Assembly (NCBI GenBank): GCA_009617715.1
Contig: VTFK01000263.1
Location: forward strand, 124,001 to 188,000
Direction: 5' to 3'
From: Plectrocnemia conspersa
Taxonomy: Eukaryota > Arthropoda > Insecta > Trichoptera > Polycentropodidae
Length of the DNA stretch: 64,000 nucleotides
Shown piece after piece: positions 1 through 9,900 of this stretch. Numbering within the stretch: the stretch's first letter is position 1; each line of letters opens with the position of its first letter. The notes beneath the pieces were generated by a model. The model had not been told where the DNA came from and made no database searches. It worked only from the letters and a program-made list of their open reading frames with translations. Both the position numbers and the translations under genes were made by a program.

Positions 1-438
1 TAAAAAATATTTTGTTAAACCTTACTGACGCTACAACACAATCGATTACCTATAGTTGGTGCAATGTGAGCGATTATAAGTCATTGATTGTGTTTAAAGC
101 GTACTTTAGGTGTTTGAGGGCCCGTTTTCTTAAAATATTCATTTTTTTTAGATGCTATGTGTAAATAAAAAAGCCAGTTTTTAATTACATTTAATAATTA
201 GAAAGAAACAATAAACTGCAAACATCGACCACCTAATCTGACCAAAAGTGGACAGTAAGCAAAATATGTGCTTTGAAAATATTAATAATTTTGATACCTT
301 TGTCTAGTTTTATTAAAAAATATTTTAAACAAATCCACAATTTTTATATTATATTTAAAATTCCTTCTAAATTAAACATATTTTTCTGAAAAAATATGTT
401 TTTTGAAAGTTGAAATTTTTTTGTGTTTTACAGTTTGA
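1..438. other. AT-rich non-coding sequence
   Basis: Low-complexity AT-rich DNA. I see no coding frame, RNA gene or recognisable repeat here before the 80-bp duplication begins. Confidence 0.5.
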
Positions 439-598
439 ATCGATAAAATCAATTGCAAAATCCAAACCGGGATTTCCCTTAAATGTCAAATTTGCTTACA
501 TATGACAACTCTTCTGGCATCGATAAAATCAATTGCAAAATCCAAACCGGGATTTCCCTTAAATGTCAAATTTGCTTACATATGACAACTCTTCTGGC
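439..598. repeat. Perfect 80-bp tandem duplication
   Basis: Positions 439-518 and 519-598 read identically, base for base, so this is a two-copy tandem repeat with an 80-bp period. A GC-rich patch at about 601-622 follows, then AT-rich DNA. There is no open frame across it. It may be a recent duplication, or an assembly artefact at a heterozygous site. Confidence 0.9.
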
Positions 599-1046
599 AT
601 CTGTCAAGCGCACGCCGCGCAGTTTAGTGCAATTAAATAAACAGTGAAATATGTTATACACAGCATTTTTCTTACAAAGTGTTAATTGCAGATGATTTAA
701 AATGATGTAGCATTGGAATTATAGACAATATAAACAAAACTTTAAATTATATTAATAATATATCAGGGTTATTCTAACAAAACTACTATCAACTTTCTAG
801 GAACAAATATTAAAAGACGAATAGCAGTGATTTGGCTATTAAAGATTTACATAGCAAAGTTAATTAAACTCATTACAATGCTATTAGAATGGTCGGAATG
901 ATGAAAAATCTGACATTCGTTATAAACAAAAAGTTATATTTTACCCACTATATAGTATAGTTTACAGCTAATTTTCAGAAGCAATGAAAGATCTAATAAC
1001 ATTTACATATGGTAAGAAATTAAAATATGACGTATTGCGACATCTG

Positions 1047-1090
1047 TTGGCATCTCTTCTCGAACTTATCAGTTGAAGAAGAGATGCCAA
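1047..1090. repeat. 14-bp perfect inverted repeat (hairpin)
   Basis: Arms at 1047-1060 and 1077-1090 are exact reverse complements around a 16-nt spacer. It lies just outside the presumed hAT left end. It may be part of a small foldback element; no function is assigned. Confidence 0.6.
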
Positions 1091-1124
1091 TCTACATGTT
1101 TAATTCTCTACGGCAAGGGTGTCA

Positions 1125-1650
1125 AACTTTTGGCCCGTGATGGCTATTTTTGCAGCCCGCGACGAATAAATTTGCAGCCAATAAAAAAAACATAAGCGTA
1201 AACGTCAATCAAGCAGCGTTGCTAGTAAAAATAAAAAGAATAAAGCAAAAATATTTATGCACTAGCAACACCTGATTCGGCCAATTCCAGCTGTCAACGC
1301 CACGTGCTACGATTGTCCCGTCCAAAAGTAAAAAAATTAACCAAAAATACGCTGTGTTTATTATTTTGTGTTTTATTGTTTGAGTTAATGATAATTTATT
1401 TATTTCAGCCCTTCATATTCAGTATGTCTTTGTCGAAATCAAGTGGTAGTAAATTTAAACGAAAACTTATTGACGAACATCGACATTTTCAAGATAATGA
1501 AACGAGAGAAGTTGAAAGAGCTCAAATTAGAACTGAAAAAGAAACGGTCGTTGTTTACTAAAGAATTACAAGGAAGTGAATCAGCACTGCGTGCAAGTTA
1601 CGTCTTGTCGGAGTTGATAGCCAAACACTCGAAAAGATTATTCATCAAAC
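1125..1650 (+). mobile_element. hAT transposon left part (GTF2IRD2/ZBED5-like), degenerate
   Basis: At about 1127-1150 the sequence reads like the terminal repeat of Charlie-type hAT elements (a GGGTGTCAAACT core followed by GGCCCG). Downstream, at 1424-1495, a frame opens with a basic KFKRKLIDEHRHFQ stretch typical of the N-terminus of GTF2IRD2/ZBED5-type hAT transposases. After a frameshift, a second frame (about 1500-1640) gives a Lys-rich helix followed by ALRASYVLSELIAKHSK, the conserved segment before the DDE core in these proteins. The coding sequence then passes directly into piggyBac-like sequence, so this hAT copy is broken. Its middle reappears at about 2980-3430. Family assignment is from memory of conserved motifs. 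Confidence 0.6.
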
Positions 1651-2645
1651 AGTATCTACCATCTAAGCCTAGTTCCAAGTGGGGGTCAAGGTTTGGTCAC
1701 TGTGCGATTCAAAAACAGGATTTCTTTTCAAGTTCGACGTATATACAGGAAAGGATGCCAGGCCTTCTGCTCCAGCAGAAGGGTTAGGATACAGAGTAGT
1801 AATGAAATTATCAGAAGATTATAAAAATAAAGGCTATATAGTTTTTACAGACAATTTTATCACCAGCGTACAACTCTACAAAAAATTTAAAGATGAAGAA
1901 ATTGGTGGTTGCGGGACTGTTCGACCTAACAGAAAAGGGTTACCTGCAGAAATGAAAAAAATAAAAATGAAAAAAGGAAGCCTTCCAGTTGTATAGGAAA
2001 ACAAAAATATAAATATACTCGCCTGTGCCTGGCAAGATACAGGAAAGATTTACATGCTTTCTACTGTTGGGAATTCTGGTGTAACAGAAGTGCCTGTTCG
2101 TTCCAAGATTGTTGACCGTAGAACAGTTATAAAGCCTAACATTCAAAGAATGTATAATGCGCACATGGGAGGTGTTGACAAATTTGATCAGCTTTGTGCA
2201 ACATATATCCATTTGAAAGGCGGCACAAAAAGTGGTACCAAACATTGTGGCATTTTATAGTAGAAGTGGCATTGGTAAATGGATATATATGCTACAATAT
2301 ACAGAATTCCATTAAAATTTCGCGAACAGGTGATTGACGGTTTATTATCCGAATTTATAAAAAAAACAATTACCAGAAGAGGAAGAAAGTAAGAAACAAA
2401 ACTAAACCTCGAATACTGATAGGCGGGCATTTTCCAACAAAGTATGAGGTCCAAAAATACCAACACAATTGTCAAGTGTGCAGTATTGTGCCTTTATCAT
2501 GCAAGAAAAAGGGAAAAGGAACTTGCAAACGAAAGCAAACTTCTTTCTATTGCGACGAATGTATTGGAAAACCTGCATTATGTGTAATAAAAATAAATAA
2601 ATATAAAAATTATTGTCAATGTTTGACTGAAGAACCTTCTTAGAA
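1650..2645 (+). pseudogene. piggyBac-type transposase fragment (DDE_Tnp_1_7), 5'-truncated and broken
   Basis: Two frames together cover the C-terminal half of a piggyBac transposase. One (1650-1995) includes a KPSSKWG block, VWSLCDSKTGF and the FTDNFITS motif with a catalytic Asp. A shifted frame (about 2000-2260) includes the NAHMGGVDKFDQL motif. Beyond 2260 the reading breaks repeatedly but still encodes the Cys-rich zinc-binding tail (2475-2640, several CxxC pairs). The N-terminal DNA-binding half is absent. There is no TTAA at the 5' junction, so it did not arrive here by simple clean insertion. It cannot be active. Confidence 0.85.
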
Positions 2646-2985
2646 ATAATGGTAAGTCATCATTTAGAAAAAAATATATGATTTTGCAAAATACATTTCT
2701 AAAAATATATTTTTATTTTATTTTCAGATAAAATCCAGAGTTTTTATTTATAATTTTTTTCAATTTTTTTTTTTGTGTTGTATGTTTGTATTGTAATAAA
2801 TATTACTCATATGTCTAAAAAAAAAATTTTTTTTTTACAAATTTTTCGCTATGATTATTTTTAAAATAGATAATAAATATTTTTATTTGATTTTGAAGGT
2901 AAATATAGAAGCATAAGGTTATGACCATATACCAATAAAAAAACTGTATTTAAATATTGAACTTCGTTTTTTAGTGGATAATTTA
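2646..2985. other. AT-rich spacer between piggyBac and hAT fragments
   Basis: Homopolymer-rich sequence with no coding frame, probably the 3' non-coding end of the piggyBac fragment. I could not identify a terminal repeat or TTAA boundary with confidence. Confidence 0.4.
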
Positions 2986-3430
2986 CTCATTTCGTGACTT
3001 TATGAAATTTAATTCCGCACATAAAGGGTTAAATCAGCGACAATTCTCTGCTTTTCTTAGTGATTTAAACAGCGAATATTCTGGATTAACTTATTATACT
3101 GAAGTCCGTTGGTTATCTTGCTTCAAGGTACTCAACACAAGGTTTCAGGATTTAAAAGAAGAAATATGCCAATTATTAAAATTTAAAAATCAAGACGTAT
3201 GTTCACCGACACACTATGGCTACAAAATATATCCTTCATGGTGGATATAACAAAACACTTGTGTGATTTAAACTTGCAATTGCAAGGAAGAGATCAGATA
3301 ATAACACAAATGTTTGACCATATTAAAGCAGCATTTAAGAAAAGCAGCTAAAAAATGGTGATTTAACCCATTTTCCAACATGCAGAGAGTTAAAGAAGTC
3401 GAGTGAGAATGTCTCATATACAAAATACGG
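2985..3430 (+). pseudogene. hAT transposase middle fragment (GTF2IRD2/ZBED5-like)
   Basis: A frame from 3002 gives KGLNQRQFSAFLSDL and then YYTEVRWLSCFKVL, the hallmark central block of GTF2IRD2/ZBED5/FAM200-type hAT proteins. After a frameshift near 3200, FMVDITKHLCDLNLQLQGRDQ (3228-3290) and then HFPTCRELKKSSENVS (to about 3420) continue the same protein in the expected order. The C-terminal dimerisation domain is missing. With the 1125-1650 piece this looks like one hAT element interrupted by a piggyBac-derived segment. Frameshifts and stops show it is dead. Confidence 0.75.
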
Positions 3431-3605
3431 TATATATTAATTTGCAATTCTAGTAATTATATTCAGTCAAATTTAGCGAATATGTGCATTAAATCATAAC
3501 AATTATAATGTATATGTATTGTAAAAAGAAAAACTCACTTTTCGGCCTCGAACATTTCAACACGAAGATTGTATAGTTTAATCAACGTATTCTTCTAATT
3601 GTTGC

Positions 3606-3631
3606 ACTCACGCACACACACACACACACAT
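3606..3631. repeat. (CA)n microsatellite
   Basis: A short run of about eleven CA dinucleotides within AT-rich intergenic DNA upstream of ERGIC3. Confidence 0.8.
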
Positions 3632-3849
3632 TATGAATATATTGCATTTTCATAGTTAATTTGCAATCCGAATATTTATATTCAGTTAAATCGAACAACG
3701 CACATTCCCGTGGCAAAATTATTTAAGACTGTCGGCCATCTTGTTTTATATTTGAATGCTTATTTTTCATTGGTCGAAACAACACAATTTATTTGTACAT
3801 ACCTATTACAGTTGAATATTTTGACGCTGGCAACACTCAACACGCTAGT

Positions 3850-3862
3850 TGACGTATGACGT
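3850..3862 (+). promoter_or_regulatory. Two tandem TGACGT (CREB/ATF-type) sites upstream of ERGIC3
   Basis: TGACGT occurs at 3850-3855 and again at 3857-3862, 58-70 bp upstream of the ERGIC3 ATG. The ACGT core is bound by CREB/ATF bZIP factors; in flies CrebA activates many secretory-pathway genes. The match is short, so regulation by such a factor is inference. Confidence 0.3.
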
Positions 3863-3919
3863 TTAACCCTAGCCATTGCGTTTGCCGGTCGGTTAAATTG
3901 ATGTTTTTAACTAACAATA

Positions 3920-6900
3920 ATGAATTCCATCGTAGAAAAACTACGAGACTTTGACGCATATCCCAAAACGGTCGAAGATTTCAGAATCAAAACGTTCTCG
4001 GGAGCAGCAAGTAACCTATTTCGATTAATTCCCTCGTTAATTTCATACCAAAAGTTGTTAACGTCTATTCGTATTTATAGTCACCGTTGCGAGCACTATC
4101 ATCATAATATCGTTAATTCTAAGCGAATTGAAATTATATTTATCGCCCAATATCGTGGAGGAACTGTTCGTCGACACTTCCAGAGATTCAAAGTTGAAGA
4201 TCAATCTTGATATTGTCATACCGACTATATCGTGCGACTGTGAGTTGCTTTTACAAATATATTCATTTTTAAATAATCTATATTACAACTCCACGTTTCG
4301 TAGATGTCGTATTGGACGCTATGGATTCGTCCGGAGAACAACATTTACAAATCGATCACAATATTTATAAGAGAAGGTTGAATTTAGACGGTCATCCGAT
4401 CGAAGATCCGGTCAAGGATGAGCTCGTCGCGCCGACAACAGTAAAAGAAAAGGTTTTATTATTTATTAAATTTGTACCAAGTATTGAAAATTTATTAAAA
4501 ATTTTTGCGTTTTTCTTATCAGAAAGCCGAGAATGCATCTACAGAAATACAATGTGGCAGTTGTTACGGCGCCTCTGATAAGTTGGTTTATTGCTATTAC
4601 GGTATAATCTGGAATTTCATGCAAACGGTAATGTAATCTTGTTTTAGATGTTGTAACACGTGCGATGATATTCGAGAAGCTTATAGATTTAAGCAATGGG
4701 CGATGAGCGGCCCTGAAAATTATGAACAATGCAAAGACGAGGTGAACACTGAGAAGTTAAAATCGGCGTTCCTTGAAGGATGTCAGATATACGGCAACAT
4801 AGAAGTGAACAGAGTAAATGTTTATATTATATTTATATGTACAATATGAAACTAAGCGTAGTTATGCATAAAGCTGACTTTTCACTCATTTTTCAATGTA
4901 CAGAACCTTGGATTATGAGTAAGACAATCAACAATTCTTAATAAATTTCAATTTTATAAAAGAACGAGGTTTTGCAATACAAGTAGTATGTATACTCTTT
5001 GTTTGCCGAGCGTCATGTGATCCCAACTAAGCCGATGGTTCTCTCAATTGATGTGGGATTGTGTACATTAACGCTTGCTACGATTAGTACAATCCGATGA
5101 TCACATTTGTATTTTAAATACTAGTCCTGCTTTTTCTTTTGGCCTTTTACTGTTACTTTCTTTAATACCTTAGCTCAGTTTTTATATAGAGATCCTTCTC
5201 ACAGTGTCAACCTAAGCATCTAAACAGTTTGTAAGGGAAACAAAAAAAAACTGTATAGGATCAATCCTTCCAATTTAATGAAATAAAATAAGTGATTGAA
5301 GATCATCTATGAACGAACAAATCTGTACACACACACATAAGAAAGTTAGCCTTTTTGTGCCTCTGAATGTGAAGTTTTATACATTCTAATTTATTTCATT
5401 ATGCTCATTTTGCATTATGAGACATTTATCATTATGCTCATTTTGCTTACTACAAAGTTTTATTGAATATTGTTTACCTATTTAATTTTATATGATAATT
5501 AATTTAAGTATCTTATTTTAAGGTCAGCGGAAGCTTTCACATAGCGCCTGGTAAAAGTTTCACCATCAACCACGTTCACGTCCATGACGTACAACCTTAT
5601 TCGTCATCGGCATTCAACACCACGCACGTCATCAGACATCTATCGTTCGGAACGAGCATGAAGGACGAACTGAACAGTCCCTTAGACGGCACGACCGGTC
5701 TAGCGACAGAAGGTGAGTTTAAATATTATTAAAGTCGATTTTCTTTATTTTATAACATTTATTTACCAACTAAAGTTAAATAAAAAAAAAATATTTATAG
5801 TGTAAATGCCAGAAAATTTACATCACTCTGAAAGGAGTCTTACTATTAACAGTTTAAATAAAAATTTCAACAATTAAACGTTAACATCGCACTCCTGTTC
5901 CGATAGCCATGAAAGTCCCGAACGTGCCCCCTCCTTGTATCATCGTCTTGCCGACTGTGTGGACTAGTTCTCGACCTCGACAGCCATATCTGAAATAAAA
6001 AAATTGAATCATGAAAAAATATATTTATCAATCTTATAACAGATTGGATAGAAGCGATTATTTAACACTAGATTCACGAAACTCGTAAATTTTTTTGCTG
6101 GTTTTTATCATTTTTATGGCTAATTATGAGATTTTATTTTACAGCGATTTTTAAACAGAAAATTTCACGTTTTCTGCTTTAATGATCTGTGATTAAAATT
6201 TAGAGCATTAAATTTAACTTAAAATGAAATATTATATGTATTTTGTGTCATAAATATGAAAATATTTTTTTGTGTATTCTGTAAAGGTAAAAGTTTTCAA
6301 AAACGATACTTTTACAAAAATATGATAAAATCAGCGATATCTAAAAAATACCTTATCGAGAATAACTAGCGCTAAAATCACTGTAATTTTGCATACAAAT
6401 CAAATCATCTCACCGTTGTGACAAAAATAGTGCAAAATTGCTATATTGTTAATTAAATAACTGGCCATAAGAATTATACATTTTGCGTTAAATTTCATTC
6501 AAAGGACAGACTGAATATTATTTTTTGAAACAATACCAAAATATAAAAGGCGATGCACTTTATAATTAAGTAATAATAATTGTTTTTTACTATCCCTTTA
6601 TAAGCAGAGAACATTATGCCACCTTGATCTTAAATTTTACTCATAGGACTATTTTCTTCTATTTATGTATATATATTGTTATTATATTAAAATTATGTAA
6701 TCATTTGCAGTGTTGATGCATTAGAAATTCTTTATTAGGTTATTATTGAACATACCATTGGATTTTGATCAATAAATCTAAAATATTGCTTGAATCATCC
6801 TTTTTTCTATAGTTTAACCAAAATCCCATTTCGTTATAAGATTTACACATTCCACATTTGATATGAAATTTAAACTACATTTCAACCTTTTGCTGTAAAT

Positions 6901-9900
6901 TTACATTTTTTTTATTTGGTAAACTTAAAACAAAGAAAAAATATTACTCCACAAATTTACATCCTCCGTCGTAAAAAAATATTTTTCCATATATTAGATA
7001 ACTTTAAAATTTCCCCTTTTTAATACTGGTGGATTTTCATTCAAGAATGTGTAGTTAATTTAGACTTATTAAATTGATACGAAATAATATTCTGAACTGA
7101 ATATTGTAATGATATGAAAAGGCGATATTACAAAGGATTCAATATCAAGTGAATTTTGTAAAACTTCTAATTCCAGCTGTTTATTTTTTCCTGTGTGATC
7201 TTGCGTTGCATTGCAGAAGACATATTTGGTAATTTACCAAAACTGATCGTTCTTTTAATATATCTGCTTTTCAAATTAGGCATGATACTCCTCTAATGTT
7301 AATGGCTTGGTCATTCCGCGAAACACAAAGAATAACCTTTTAGAATTATTGTTGATGGAGGAGTCGAAACAGTTTGGCAAAGCCGCTGATTTTTCTTCTT
7401 TTTAATTCTTTTAACTTTTAATTGTTGTCAAAAATGCATAGCTTTCTTGTTTAAATAGTAATATATGGTTATTCGTTGCTCAAATGATCCTTATCTTATC
7501 AACCACAAACAGTCAAGTTCTACTGATAATTCCTCGATATTTTTACAAGGGTCTGAATCCATCAGCGAATTTAACACTAGATTTACTGACATTAAATGTA
7601 TGCATTTTTTACTGAAACCCGTCATTTTGACGTATATTTTAAATTACGTTTGCTGTAATGAAACTGGTTAATTTTATATTAAAACAATGTATTTTTATTC
7701 ATTCTTTACAAAAACAATGTATTCTTATTAATTTCTTACATTTCTTACATATAATATTCATTTTGAGTGTACATTTTTCACACACATACTTATTACACTT
7801 ATCACAAATATTATTAGACCTATTTTTTTTACAAAATCCTATTTGGCAAGACTTCCGTATATTGGAATTTACGGACGGTGAACTTGAACTAGTAGCAGGT
7901 ATATCTTTGTGGTCATTTGCTAATTCTTCAGCCAATTGAAAAATATTTTTTTTTCTAGGTATATTTTCTCCAGTGACCTTTTTATACAAAATCCATGCAT
8001 TGATGGCTGCTAAATCTAGAATTTCCGTAATACCAATGATGTAATACATATAGCACGTGCCTCGCTGCTCAAAATTAGGGCAAGCAGAGGAAGAACAATG
8101 GGTCCTTTCATAATCCGTCAATTTGACGGGTTTCCGTAAAAATAGGTATATACCTATTTTTACACCACATTTCCGCAAAATTAAAAGTCCGATAACAAAA
8201 AAGGATAGTGATATATTTGTATATCATTGTATCAATAATAACCAACATACGTTAATGCAGATTTTTTTTATTTTTTTTTTGGATTTTTCAATTTAAAAAG
8301 TTAAATACGTCAAATTGACGGGTTTCGTAAATCTAGTGTTAAGATGCCTCCAAAAGTATTGTATGTATCGTATATTTTTTAGAGTTATATATAATATTGT
8401 GAACTTTATATCTACATATTTATCTATTATCTAATGTTTTAATTTGTTTCTCAACATTTTATTTAATTACGAATTGAATACCAGTAGTAAAAACACGAGT
8501 GGAAACTATTTCTGTCCTTCGCGCTCAATCTTAATCTCATTATAGTGGTTTAAGATAAAGAAACCAGATGTCTTTTCTAGATATCAAAGGACACTAAAAT
8601 AAACCTTTTTATCACATAAAATATGAAGCTTTTTAAAAAAAAATGCCGCATGGCGGCGCTAGTGTCGTGTCAAAAGTGTCAAAATTGCCATGAAAAATGA
8701 TCTATTTATTTTTAAAATTTCATATAGATTTGTATAAATTTGTAAAGTCTACGTCTCATAACCTCAGCGAGTCGGGTACAAAACGTTGAAAAAAAGCATA
8801 TATATTATATATCTGGCACATGGCGGTTATTAACCTGAATGCAGAGAAGCCCCCGAATATAGCCCCGCTGGCCATGCCGACGCAGGCTCCGATGAAAAAG
8901 CCCATCTTCATTCGATCGAAGCACGAAGGCCCTGTGGCAGCCCCGTAATTCCCGACGGCCGGCATCTTTGACACTATCGGCGCGGTGCTGCCACACGAAA
9001 AAATTAACTATAAAATCGTCACGTACTTTTTTCGTTTTTAGCATTTATTTTTACAGTCAGTTTTTCATTTTCATATCTCTATCGTAATATTGTTTCTTAA
9101 AACCTCAAAAAAAATACTGCACAAATTATTATTTTAATTTTTTTATCTCTTTTTATCATTTGTGCATCAACTGGAAAGCTTCTTGTGTCAAAAATCAAAT
9201 CTCATAATTATATTATTCAGGGTCAGAATAAATATCAAACGGTTAGATTAAAATTAGCATATAAATTATTTATTTTACAAATTTATTATAAAATATCAGA
9301 ACATTGAGCGACGAACGAAGCGGGAATAACGACAGAGTGGCGGCGGAGAGCACGGTTGGCTTGTTGCGCTTGAACCAAACAAGTTGGCCCTAAAACACCT
9401 TGATAATGACCATATATTATTATGCTGACTATCTATCAACTTCGGCGCCAGTCGATCACACGCTGGAGTTCGCCGTTAATAGTGTGTGAGAGTGAGGTAC
9501 CTCTTTTGAGCTTGAAAACCCCAAGCTCTTAAGAGGAAGTAAACTTTGTGAACACCTAACCGAGGTAGCGTCCTTTGGACTACCAATGACGAGCAAAGCA
9601 CTGCATTTCAAACCAGCAGGCTAATAAGGGCCCGGCCCTTAGGAACCGGGAGTCGTAACTGGAACTGAGGAATCACAAAAATGATGTTCAAGGATGAAGC
9701 ATAGAAATGCAGGAGCATGCAAAGCTAAGCGGCAGTTTGCAGGTGATCAGGAGAGCGTTTTCCAATAGCACTCGGGAGAAACACTACTGAGACTCTAACA
9801 AATAACGTAGTACTACGGGGGGTGGTTCCCGCTCATCTAGCCCTAAAAAGCTGGATGCCACCCATTTGGTTGGACTCGTAGGGCCCTATTACCGGTAACG

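Noticed and set aside
8805..9044. Second minus-strand frame across ROMO1 exon 1
   Set aside because: Different frame from the conserved ROMO1 protein; no homology.
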